DNA of 34,810 nt from an uncultured Pelagibacteraceae bacterium. Lineage in GTDB: Bacteria > Pseudomonadota > Alphaproteobacteria > Pelagibacterales > Pelagibacteraceae. The notes beneath the pieces are model-generated. The model was not told the origin of the DNA and ran no database searches. It saw nothing but the letters and a program-made list of their open reading frames with translations. The position numbers and the translations under genes are program-made. Numbering within the stretch: the first letter of the stretch is position 1; every line of letters begins with the position of its first letter. Positions 10,275 through 19,750 of the stretch are shown here, one piece after another. Location of the stretch: contig CABYDK010000002.1 in assembly GCA_902517735.1 (NCBI GenBank), positions 25,001 to 59,810 on the forward strand, given 5' to 3'.

Positions 10275-12110
10275 ATGTGTGGAATAGCAGGTTTTTATGG
10301 ATCAAAATTGCCGACAAAAAACAATATTATTAAATCTAGTGAACTTATCAAACACAGAGGACCAGACGCTAGTGGGTCAGTAATATTAAAAAAAGATAAA
10401 TTAGTTTTTCTTCATCGAAGATTATCAATAATTGATATTGACAAAAGATCAAATCAACCGATGGAATATGATAACACTATTTTAATTTTTAATGGAGAAA
10501 TTTATAACTACATTGAAATTAAAAAAAAGTTAATTTTTATGGGGCATAAATTTAAAACAAATTCTGACACGGAAGTGCTTATTCATGCTTTAAAAGAGTG
10601 GAAAGAAAAAGCAGTAAATTTTTTGGAAGGTATGTGGGCGTTTGCTTGGTATGATAAGAACACAAAAACATTAATTTTATCAAGAGATAGATTTGGTGAA
10701 AAACCATTATATTATTTTTTCAAAGAAAAAGATCTTTTTTTTAGCTCTGAAATAAAATCTTTATCGGCGCTTTCTTCTAAAAAATTTAAAATTAATTTTA
10801 AAAAAATAGAGGATTTTTTGAAGAATGGATATAAATCCGCTTTTAAGGATAAAAATTTATTTTTTAAAGATGTAAAACAAATAAATCCAGGATCTCTTTT
10901 AATTATAAACAAAAATAAAAAAATAAAAAATATTGATTATTGGAAAAGAAAAACAAAATTTTTAAATAAAAAAATATCATATAAAAAAATAATAAATAAA
11001 AATAAAATTAATTTGATTAGATCTGTAAAACTAAGAACAAGATCAGATGTTCCAATTGGTTTTTGTATGAGCAGTGGAATAGACTCAAATGGATTAATTT
11101 CAATAGCCAAAAAACAGCTCAAACAACAAATAATTGGATATAATATTTATAGTAAAAATAAAAATTATGATGAGTATGATCTTACAAAAAAATCAGCAAA
11201 AGAACTCAATATTAGATTAAAATTAGTAAAAGTTCCTAAAGTAAATTTTCTTGAAAATTTAAAGAAAATAACTCATATCAGGGGATATCCGTTATTCACA
11301 ATATCCTATTTTTTACATTGGTTTATGATGAAAGAAATGAAAAAGGATGGAATTAAAGTCTCTATAAGTGGATCAGCTGCTGACGAAATTTATTCAGGAT
11401 ATATTGATCATTTTAATCAATTTTTATATCAGATTAAGAGTAACAAAGTACTTCTGAGTAAGACAAAATCTGATTGGCATAGGTATTTTGAAAAATTTGT
11501 TCAAAACAAAGATTTAAAAAAATATGATTTATATTTCAAAAATAAAAATTTTAGAAATCATATTTATGACAATTATCCAAATGAAATTTTTGTAACTAAA
11601 AAAAAATCAAGATTTTATGAAAAAAAATTTTCAGCAGATCTATTGAGAAATAGAATGATGAATGAATTATATTATGAAATTGTCCCAGTTTTACTTCATG
11701 AAGATGATTTAAATTCTATGAATTTTTCAATTGAAAACAGAACTCCTTATTTAGATAGAGAGATATATAATTTTATTCAAACAATACCAACAAAACATTT
11801 TGTAAAAAATGGATATCTAAAATCAATATTAAGAGACTCACTTAGTAAGATTACTCCAAATTTTATTATTAAAAATCGACAAAAAAAAGGATTTAATGCA
11901 TCAATATATGATTATATCGATATAAGATCAAAAAGTTTTAAATCAATTATTGAAAGCAAATCAAAAATATTTAACATTATTAAACGTAAAAAATTTTATG
12001 ATTTTATTTTAAAGAATAAATCACCTGAAAATAGTAAGCTTATTTTTCGTTTTCTTTCAGCAAAATTTTTTTTAGATCAAAATACCCAAATTGATAAAAG
12101 AACAAAATGA
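10275..12110 (+). CDS. asparagine synthetase B-like glutamine amidotransferase
   Basis: MCGIAGFYG N-terminal Ntn-glutaminase, IKHRGPDASG, FNGEIYNY, DTEVLIHALKEW, SRDRFGEKPLYY; PP-loop region FCMSSGIDSNGL. Confidence 0.92.
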   Translation: MCGIAGFYGSKLPTKNNIIKSSELIKHRGPDASGSVILKKDKLVFLHRRLSIIDIDKRSNQPMEYDNTILIFNGEIYNYIEIKKKLIFMGHKFKTNSDTEVLIHALKEWKEKAVNFLEGMWAFAWYDKNTKTLILSRDRFGEKPLYYFFKEKDLFFSSEIKSLSALSSKKFKINFKKIEDFLKNGYKSAFKDKNLFFKDVKQINPGSLLIINKNKKIKNIDYWKRKTKFLNKKISYKKIINKNKINLIRSVKLRTRSDVPIGFCMSSGIDSNGLISIAKKQLKQQIIGYNIYSKNKNYDEYDLTKKSAKELNIRLKLVKVPKVNFLENLKKITHIRGYPLFTISYFLHWFMMKEMKKDGIKVSISGSAADEIYSGYIDHFNQFLYQIKSNKVLLSKTKSDWHRYFEKFVQNKDLKKYDLYFKNKNFRNHIYDNYPNEIFVTKKKSRFYEKKFSADLLRNRMMNELYYEIVPVLLHEDDLNSMNFSIENRTPYLDREIYNFIQTIPTKHFVKNGYLKSILRDSLSKITPNFIIKNRQKKGFNASIYDYIDIRSKSFKSIIESKSKIFNIIKRKKFYDFILKNKSPENSKLIFRFLSAKFFLDQNTQIDKRTK

Positions 12111-13228
12111 AATTGAAATACTGTATTAAATGTTTAATGCCGAATACAAAATTGTATTTAAAATTTACCGGTGGTGTTTGTAATACATGTATTTACCATA
12201 AAGATTACAAAGATTCTAAACAAAAGATTGATTGGAAATTTAGACAAAAAGAATTTGATAAATTAATTAAAAAAATAAAAAAAATTAATGCACCAACTTT
12301 TGATGCTCTAGTCCCAGTGAGTGGTGGAAAGGATAGTATATATCAAGTTCATAGATTATTGAACAAAGGTTTGAGAATTTTAGCGGTAAATATTGACTAT
12401 GGAATAAAAACTAAAATTGGTTATTCAAATTTACAAATAATTCCAAGCATGGGTGCAACATTAATAACTGTCAGACCGAATTTAAGAATACACAAAAAAA
12501 TTTTAAAAATATCATTCTTAGAATATGGAGATCCAGATTTAATGAGTCACTGTATGCTTCATGCTTTTCCAATAAGACTTGCATTGAATTTAAAGATACC
12601 ACTTGTTTTACTTGGTGAAAATTCTGCAATTGAATATAGTGGATCAATAAGAAAATATGATGACAAAAAAATTGATAATAAATGGTTTAAAAAATTTGCA
12701 GCTAATTTTAACTTAACTCCAAAAATTTTTTCTAAGAGACATAATATAAAATATAAATTTTTAAAAAATTATGACTTACCCTCAAATAATGAATTAAGAA
12801 AAACCAACGCTGTATTTGCCAGTTATTTTTTTAAATGGGATTCTCAAATAAACTTAAAAATTGCAAAAAAATATGGTTTTAATTCTTTGAAAAAGCCTGG
12901 TGAGGGAACGTATAGAAACTTTGTAGGAATTGATGAAAAAATCAACAGGATTCATCAATATTTAAAATATTTAAAATTTGGATATGGAAGAGCCACGGAT
13001 CATGCTTGCGAAGATATAAGAAATGGTAAAATTTCAAGGATAAAAGGCCAAAATTTAGTCATAAAGTTTGATAGAGTTCCGATTTCAAAATATTATTATG
13101 AGGATTTTATAAATCTAATTGGAATTAATGAAAAAAAATTTTTTTCTACATTAAAAAAAAATACAAACAAAAAACTTTTTAATATTAAAGGAAAAAATTT
13201 TTTATTCAAATCTAAGAAATTTGATTAA
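12107..13228 (+). CDS. N-acetyl sugar amidotransferase (PseA/WbpG family)
   Basis: N-terminal Cys cluster YCIKCLMPNTK...GGVCNTCIYH; PP-loop LVPVSGGKDSIYQVHRLL; LLGENSAIEYSG. Confidence 0.87.
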   Translation: MKLKYCIKCLMPNTKLYLKFTGGVCNTCIYHKDYKDSKQKIDWKFRQKEFDKLIKKIKKINAPTFDALVPVSGGKDSIYQVHRLLNKGLRILAVNIDYGIKTKIGYSNLQIIPSMGATLITVRPNLRIHKKILKISFLEYGDPDLMSHCMLHAFPIRLALNLKIPLVLLGENSAIEYSGSIRKYDDKKIDNKWFKKFAANFNLTPKIFSKRHNIKYKFLKNYDLPSNNELRKTNAVFASYFFKWDSQINLKIAKKYGFNSLKKPGEGTYRNFVGIDEKINRIHQYLKYLKFGYGRATDHACEDIRNGKISRIKGQNLVIKFDRVPISKYYYEDFINLIGINEKKFFSTLKKNTNKKLFNIKGKNFLFKSKKFD

Positions 13229-13594
13229 ATGGTAAATAAAAAAGTCAGAAAATTTAATACTAAAAGTAAGTTAAATACCAAAATTACTTTAGTAAAAAAA
13301 ATTTTTTTAAAAGAAAATCAACAAATAACTTTTCTTGAAAAATTCAAACAAAAAAAGAGGGAATACGATGTGGTTAAAAAAAGGTGGGGTTATTACGCTA
13401 CACCTTCAATTAATAAAAGACTTAAGAAATTTAGTTATGAATGCGCAATAATCAAAAACAATAATAATAAATTTTTTATATGTTTAGTTAATAAGAATAT
13501 GAAAAAAGAATTTAAATTTTATTTAAAAAAAGATGATCAACATATTGTTTGCTGGTTAAATCTTAAAAATTTAAAATTAATTGAGAAATTGTAG
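13229..13594 (+). CDS. small conserved-looking hypothetical protein linked to the amidotransferase
   Basis: 121-aa ORF starting directly after the stop of the PseA-like gene; VVKKRWGYYATPSINKRLKKFSYECAIIKN. Confidence 0.72.
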   Translation: MVNKKVRKFNTKSKLNTKITLVKKIFLKENQQITFLEKFKQKKREYDVVKKRWGYYATPSINKRLKKFSYECAIIKNNNNKFFICLVNKNMKKEFKFYLKKDDQHIVCWLNLKNLKLIEKL

Positions 13595-13604
13595 TCAAAA
13601 TTAA

Positions 13605-14975
13605 ATGAATATTTATATTAAGGTTGAAGTGAAAAGAAGAGAGCTAGAGTCAAGGTTATTATTAGCAATGGCAGCTGCCGAAAGAGGACATGAAGTATTA
13701 CTTGGATCTACTCCTTTAACATTGGATTTGGTTAGAAAAAATTTTTTGAAGCCTGGGATTATTTTTGAAAAAAGCATAGTGCCATCTGAGCGAAGAATTA
13801 AGCAGCTAAATGCTTATAAAGATAATAATTGTAAAATAACTGTAATTGATGAAGAGGGTGGATTTATAAACAATAATTTTAAAGAATTTCTAGAGGAGAG
13901 ATTTTCTGCAAAATCTGTCAAATTAACCGATAAAATTTTCACTTGGGGAATTAGGGATTATAAAAAATTTACATCCTATTTTAGAAAATATAAAAATAGA
14001 TTTTCTGCAACAGGTAACCCAAGAGTTGATTTTTGGCGAAAAGAATTTGATTATTATTATAAACATCAAAAATTAAGTCAAATTAAAACAGGCGATGATT
14101 TTATACTATTAGCATCAAACTTTGGTGCAATGTTGCACGAACGTAGAATTTGGCAAGAGGTTAAAGTTTTAAGAGATAAAAAAAATTTTGAAAGAGGTCG
14201 TGATGAATTCTTATATTATGAATTTAAATCATACCAAATTAGATTGGCTGCTAAATTTGTAAAAATAATTAGAGAAATATCGAAAAAATTTAAAAAATTA
14301 AAAATTGTAATCAGACCCCATCCTACAGAAAGTGTTGATGCCTGGAAATCAATTATAGGTCATCATAAAAATATTTTTGTAATACAAGATGGATCTATTG
14401 GAAAATGGATAAGAAAAACAAAATTATTAATTCATAACAGTTGTACAAGTGGAGTGGAATCTTACGCATCAAATATACCAACTATTGCATATAGGCCCTT
14501 AAAATCAAGTTTTGAATTTAAATTTCCAAATTCATTGTCTACTAATGTATTTGATGAAAAAAATTTAATTAAAAAGATAAGCAAAATTCTTAAAAGAAAA
14601 AAAAATTTCGAAAGTCAAAAAAATGGAAATTTAAATAATTATTTTTGTAATTTAAAAAACAATTTAGCCTCAGACAATATTGTAAAAGAGTGGGAAAAAC
14701 TTGATGATGGAAAATTATCTAAAAAAAATAATCTTCTCAAGTTAAAAACTATCGCAAACTTAAAAGAGTTTAAAGGTAAGTTAGTAAATAAAAGTTTTAT
14801 GAATAATCATAAAAATTCAGATCATAATAGCGCAAAGTACAAATTTCCTAAAATTACAAATAATGAATTGGAAAAAATCACCAATAACTTAAGAATTACT
14901 TTGAAAAGATTTAATAATGTTAATGTAGAACAAATTTCAGATAGATTGATTTTAGTAAACAATAAAAATAATTAA
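13605..14975 (+). CDS. surface carbohydrate biosynthesis protein (GT-B/CDP-glycerol-transferase-like)
   Basis: IYIKVEVKRRELESRLLLAMAAAERGHEVLLGS, VIRPHPTESVDAWKSI, LIHNSCTSGVESYASNIPTIAYRP. Confidence 0.78.
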   Translation: MNIYIKVEVKRRELESRLLLAMAAAERGHEVLLGSTPLTLDLVRKNFLKPGIIFEKSIVPSERRIKQLNAYKDNNCKITVIDEEGGFINNNFKEFLEERFSAKSVKLTDKIFTWGIRDYKKFTSYFRKYKNRFSATGNPRVDFWRKEFDYYYKHQKLSQIKTGDDFILLASNFGAMLHERRIWQEVKVLRDKKNFERGRDEFLYYEFKSYQIRLAAKFVKIIREISKKFKKLKIVIRPHPTESVDAWKSIIGHHKNIFVIQDGSIGKWIRKTKLLIHNSCTSGVESYASNIPTIAYRPLKSSFEFKFPNSLSTNVFDEKNLIKKISKILKRKKNFESQKNGNLNNYFCNLKNNLASDNIVKEWEKLDDGKLSKKNNLLKLKTIANLKEFKGKLVNKSFMNNHKNSDHNSAKYKFPKITNNELEKITNNLRITLKRFNNVNVEQISDRLILVNNKNN

Positions 14976-15052
14976 ATTCATGATTAATTTTAGATACATT
15001 TTGAAAAGTCATAATTATAATAATTTTTTTCATTTTCAATATCTTTAGATTT

Positions 15053-16159
15053 ATGAAAACGATTAATTATATAACATTTTCATCAATTCCTTCACATCTT
15101 CCTAGCTCATTACAAATTATTAAAACTTGCGAAAGTTTATCAAAATACAATTATGATGTAACATTAATAAAACCTGGAACAGGAAATAAAAAAATTTCAA
15201 TTAAAAAATATTATGGTCTTAAATATAAAGTAAATATTAAGGAGTTTGTATATTTTAAAAATTTCCCTAAAGGTGTAAAATTCTATTTATATTGTTTTAG
15301 ATGTTTATTTTTTATTTTTAAAAGAAAAAATTCTATAACAATTACAAGAAATTATTTTGTATGTTATTTGCTTTTGTTATTTAGACAAAAAGTAATTTTG
15401 GAAATTCATCACGATACAAAAATTGAGGGAAGGATTACAAAATTTATATTAAAATATTCAAATTTTTTAAATAGTAAAAAATTAATTAATATTATTGCAA
15501 TCTCAAACTCAGTAAAAAATTTGTTTATTAATAAATATAAAATAATTTCTAAAAAAATTACAGTTTTGCCTAGTGGTAGTTCTATAAGAGTAAATTATTC
15601 ACACAAACTTAATAATAATAATAGAATAAAAGTCGGATATTTTGGATCAATTTCACCTTCAAAAGGAATTAACACATTATTAAAGTTATCAAAAATAGAT
15701 CTTGAAAATGACTATTATATATTTGGTGGTAATAAAAAATCTATATCTAAAATTAAAATTATGAATACAAATAAAAATTTGTTTATAAATGAAAGTATTC
15801 CATATGCATTTTTGCCAGAAGTTATGTTAAAAATGGATATACTGGTAATGCCATATAGTAAAATTATAAAATCCTCAGGTGAAGTAGATGATATTTCAAA
15901 GTATACATCACCACTAAAACTTTTCGATTATTTGGCTGTTGGTAAAATGATAATATCTTCAGATTTAAAAGTTTTAAGAGAGATTATAAGCCCTAAAAAT
16001 GCACTATTTGTTAATAATTATGAAAATGTTTATGAATGGAAAAAAAAAATTTCAATGGCTAAAAATGATAGAAAAAAAACTTTTATAATTAGTAAAAACA
16101 ATTTTAGATTATCTAAAAAGTTTGATCATTTAAAAAGAGTAAGAGAATACATAAGATAA
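15053..16159 (+). CDS. glycosyltransferase family 4-like protein
   Basis: ITVLPSGSSI, VGYFGSISPSKGINTLLKL, SKYTSPLKLFDYLAVGKMIISSDLKVLREII. Confidence 0.85.
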   Translation: MKTINYITFSSIPSHLPSSLQIIKTCESLSKYNYDVTLIKPGTGNKKISIKKYYGLKYKVNIKEFVYFKNFPKGVKFYLYCFRCLFFIFKRKNSITITRNYFVCYLLLLFRQKVILEIHHDTKIEGRITKFILKYSNFLNSKKLINIIAISNSVKNLFINKYKIISKKITVLPSGSSIRVNYSHKLNNNNRIKVGYFGSISPSKGINTLLKLSKIDLENDYYIFGGNKKSISKIKIMNTNKNLFINESIPYAFLPEVMLKMDILVMPYSKIIKSSGEVDDISKYTSPLKLFDYLAVGKMIISSDLKVLREIISPKNALFVNNYENVYEWKKKISMAKNDRKKTFIISKNNFRLSKKFDHLKRVREYIR

Positions 16160-16176
16160 ATCTGATATTTTTAAAA

Positions 16177-16953
16177 ATGAATATTAAACCATCAGTGACA
16201 ATTATAATTCCATATAAAAACAATATTAAATATTTATTTTCAACTCTCAATTCTGTTTTTAAACAAACTTATAAAAATTTTAAAATTTTGATTATTTATG
16301 ATGATGAGAATAGAGCTGATTTAATTAAGATTAAAAAATTCATAAATACTATAAAAAGTAAAAATTTTCCCTATATTAAAATTCAAATTAATAAAAAAAA
16401 TATAGGTGCAGGGTATTCCAGAAATATAGGAATGAAGAAAAGTAATACAAAATATGTGGCTTTTCTTGACTCAGATGATCTATGGGCAAAAAATAAACTT
16501 AAAACTCAAATTGAATATATGGAGAAAAATGATCAAGTTTTTTCTCACACATCTTATTATGTAATAAATGATAATGAACAAATAATTTCAACAAGAAATG
16601 CGAAATTGAAAATCACTTTTGATGAACTTGTGAAATCATGCGATATTGGCTTATCAACAGTTATTTTAAACTTAAACTTCGTAAAAAAAAATAAATTTTA
16701 TTTTCCAAAGATAAAAACCAAGGAGGATTTTGTACTCTGGTTAAAAATAACAAGAAAATTAAAGTTTATAAGAGGCATAAATAAGAAATTAACATATTAT
16801 AGAAAAACAAATGATTCACTTTCTTCTAATAAATTTACAAGTTTTATTAATGGTTATAAAGTTTATAGAAATTATATGAATTATAATATTATAAATTCTT
16901 TATATCACTTATTTATTCTCTCCATAAATTATTTAAAAAAAAATTTAAAATAA
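16177..16953 (+). CDS. glycosyltransferase family 2 protein
   Basis: PSVTIIIPYKNNIKYLFSTLNSVFKQTYKNFKILIIYDD, GAGYSRNIGMKKSNTKYVAFLDSDDLW. Confidence 0.92.
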   Translation: MNIKPSVTIIIPYKNNIKYLFSTLNSVFKQTYKNFKILIIYDDENRADLIKIKKFINTIKSKNFPYIKIQINKKNIGAGYSRNIGMKKSNTKYVAFLDSDDLWAKNKLKTQIEYMEKNDQVFSHTSYYVINDNEQIISTRNAKLKITFDELVKSCDIGLSTVILNLNFVKKNKFYFPKIKTKEDFVLWLKITRKLKFIRGINKKLTYYRKTNDSLSSNKFTSFINGYKVYRNYMNYNIINSLYHLFILSINYLKKNLK

Positions 16954-16965
16954 TGAATTAAATTA

Positions 16966-17994
16966 ATGCAATTTTATTTATCTTTTTTTATTTTATCAGT
17001 TTTTTATCTATTTGTGATTAATCTTTTTTTAAAAAAATTTGATATTAGTCTTGATAAAGAAGGAGTTGATGAAAAACATAAATCTCTTATAAGAAAAGAC
17101 AATTCCACTCCTTTGTCCGGGACTTTTTATTTTTTACCAATAATTTTGATATTATTTTTTAATTTAGATTCAAAAATAATAATTTGTTGTAGTTTATTAT
17201 TTATTTTAGGTTTGTTAGCTGACTTAAAAATTGTCACTTCATATAAATTAAGGCTAGTTTTTCAGTTTTTATTAATTTCATTAATTTTCTTAATTTCGAA
17301 AGATATAAAAATTGATACTAGAATACTATTTCTTAATGACTTAATGAATTATGAATTAGGAAGAATTTTATTATGTACTTTTTTTTTCATGGTTTTGATA
17401 AACGGTTTTAACCTAATTGATGGAACTAACTGTTTATGCACATTAAATTTTTTTATAATATCAATTTTCTTATACTTATTAATTAAACATTCAAATATTG
17501 ATTATTTAAAAGATGAACTAGTTATACTTATAGCCTCGTTGCTTATTTTTTTAATATTCAATTTTTTTGGCAAAAATTTTCTAGGCGATGGTGCCGCTTA
17601 CGGACTAGGATTTCTATTTGGATATTTTTTATTAAAAATTTCTTTAGCAAATAATAATATTTCTCCATATTTTATTGCTAATTTGCTTTGGTACCCTGCA
17701 TTTGAAAATTTATTTTCTATAGTAAGACGAAATTTTTCAAAAAGTAATAATTATTTACCTGATAATGATCATTTACATCAACTAATTTTTAAATTTTGTG
17801 AAAAAAAGAAGATTATAAAACATAATTTTATTCAGAGTTCGTTAATTGGAATATCTATTAACTTAATATTGACCATAAATTACCTTATTGGTTTTAATTA
17901 TTATAACAATTCAATAATACAAATTCTGTTGATTGTAAGTTCAATATTTCTTTATCTGATATCTTATTATTTTTTTAACAAAAAACTTAATTAA
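16966..17994 (+). CDS. MraY/WecA-like polyprenyl-phosphate sugar-1-phosphate transferase
   Basis: Multi-pass membrane protein; INGFNLIDGTNCL, NFLGDGAAYGLGFLFGYFLL, LPDNDHLHQLIF match family motifs. Confidence 0.82.
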   Translation: MQFYLSFFILSVFYLFVINLFLKKFDISLDKEGVDEKHKSLIRKDNSTPLSGTFYFLPIILILFFNLDSKIIICCSLLFILGLLADLKIVTSYKLRLVFQFLLISLIFLISKDIKIDTRILFLNDLMNYELGRILLCTFFFMVLINGFNLIDGTNCLCTLNFFIISIFLYLLIKHSNIDYLKDELVILIASLLIFLIFNFFGKNFLGDGAAYGLGFLFGYFLLKISLANNNISPYFIANLLWYPAFENLFSIVRRNFSKSNNYLPDNDHLHQLIFKFCEKKKIIKHNFIQSSLIGISINLILTINYLIGFNYYNNSIIQILLIVSSIFLYLISYYFFNKKLN

Positions 17995-18041
17995 TTTTTT
18001 TTAAAGAGTTTTTTCTTTATAACTAAGATAGTATAAATTTT

Positions 18042-19733
18042 ATGATTGATACAATAGTCTTTCTTCTATTTTTTTATTTATCGCTTATGTCTGTACTTGG
18101 TTTTGGATTATTGTTTCAAAATATATTTTTTGGAACCATAAAAAATCTTGAGGATCAAAAGATAATTTATATTGGGTTTTATGGATTATTTTCATTAACC
18201 TTAATTTCTCTTTTATCAAGTTTGTTTGTTCCACATAACTTTATACACAATATATTACTTCATTTTTTTGGTATTATTTTTTTTATATTTATTAAATTTG
18301 AAAATAAAAAAATATATTTAAAAACTATATTAATTATTTCTATTTTAATAATTGTAGCATTATTCATTTCTAAAACTCATGATGATTTTTCATATTATCA
18401 TCTTCCATTCACAAAATATTTAACTGAACACAAAGTTATTTTTGGTATGGGAAATCTTTTACATGGATATAAGTTATTATCTTCTTTATTTTTTTTAAAC
18501 TCAATATTTTATTTACCTTTAATTGAATTTTATTCTTTTCATTTTACTTCATTATTATTTTTAATTTTTTTTAATTTTTTTTTATATAAAGAAATTTTTT
18601 CAAAAAAAATTCATGAAGTTATAAAGTATTTGTATTTATTTACTTTTGTATTTTTTAATTTATCCTTTAATAGAATTGCAGAATACGGGACGGATAAAGT
18701 CGGTCAGCTATTAATTGTACTTTTAATTATTAAGATTTTTCAATTAACTTGTTTCGAAAAGAGGAAAACTAATTTTGATAATATTTTATTGTTAATGCCT
18801 TTAATGGCATTTTGTTTGACTCTTAAGACATATTTTTTACCTTATATATTAATAGGCTTAACAATAGTTTTTTTTAAAAAAAAAATTTTTAATATTTTGA
18901 TAACCATATGTTATTCAAAGTCTTTTTTTATTTTTGTATCTTCTTTATTTATTTATTTTTTTCATCACTTTATTTCGACAGGTTGTATAATTTCACCAAT
19001 TAGCGCAACATGTTTTGGTGACAATTTAAATTGGGCACAAAATAAAGCTCATTATGAGGGTTTATCAAACTGGTTAGAACAGTGGGCAAAAGCTGGTGCT
19101 GGACCAAATTTTAGGATTGATGATCCTATGACTTATATTCAAAATTTTAATTGGGTTCCTAGGTGGCTAGAATTTTATTTTATGGGAAAAGTTAAAGATC
19201 AATTATTAATACTCACATTAATTTTTTTAGTAATTTTCTTTTTATTTAAAAAATTAAGATATAGACCAAAAAATTTAATTATAAAAAAAGATATCATATT
19301 TTTTTACACTATAATTTTTGTGATATTTTCCATATGGTTTACTAATCATCCCCAGTTAAGATATGGAGGTTATTCAATATCTTTTTTAGTTATATCAATC
19401 CCTTTAGCTTTATTGTTTCAAAATTTTGAAAACAAAAATTTTTTTAAAAAAAAATTATCGTATTTAACAATTTTAATATTAGTCATTTTTAATTTGAAAA
19501 ATATCGTAAGAATAAATGATGAAATTCATAGAACAGACCACTATAAATATGACAATTTTCCATTTTTTGCTATTCCAGAAAAAAAATATATTTTTGAGGC
19601 TACTGAATCAGGTTTAATTGTTTACAAAACCAAAGGTCATTGCTGGAATATACCATCACCTTGTGTTCAGAGTTTGGGAAAATTAAAACTAAAAACTATA
19701 AAAAAAAATGGATATTATTTTTTTTATAAATAA
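18042..19733 (+). CDS. polytopic membrane protein, possibly GT-C-like / LIC_10190-like family
   Basis: Many TM segments; KTHDDFSYYHLPFTKYL after an early TM, HHFISTGCIISPISATCF, NWLEQWAKAG. Family assignment from memory of motif style only. Confidence 0.6.
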   Translation: MIDTIVFLLFFYLSLMSVLGFGLLFQNIFFGTIKNLEDQKIIYIGFYGLFSLTLISLLSSLFVPHNFIHNILLHFFGIIFFIFIKFENKKIYLKTILIISILIIVALFISKTHDDFSYYHLPFTKYLTEHKVIFGMGNLLHGYKLLSSLFFLNSIFYLPLIEFYSFHFTSLLFLIFFNFFLYKEIFSKKIHEVIKYLYLFTFVFFNLSFNRIAEYGTDKVGQLLIVLLIIKIFQLTCFEKRKTNFDNILLLMPLMAFCLTLKTYFLPYILIGLTIVFFKKKIFNILITICYSKSFFIFVSSLFIYFFHHFISTGCIISPISATCFGDNLNWAQNKAHYEGLSNWLEQWAKAGAGPNFRIDDPMTYIQNFNWVPRWLEFYFMGKVKDQLLILTLIFLVIFFLFKKLRYRPKNLIIKKDIIFFYTIIFVIFSIWFTNHPQLRYGGYSISFLVISIPLALLFQNFENKNFFKKKLSYLTILILVIFNLKNIVRINDEIHRTDHYKYDNFPFFAIPEKKYIFEATESGLIVYKTKGHCWNIPSPCVQSLGKLKLKTIKKNGYYFFYK

Positions 19734-19750
19734 ATAGAAATAAAATAATA

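Noticed and set aside
10712-11122. Two minus-strand ORFs (10712-10912, 10937-11122) inside the AsnB-like gene
   Set aside because: Antisense shadows of an AT-rich conserved CDS; low-complexity translations.
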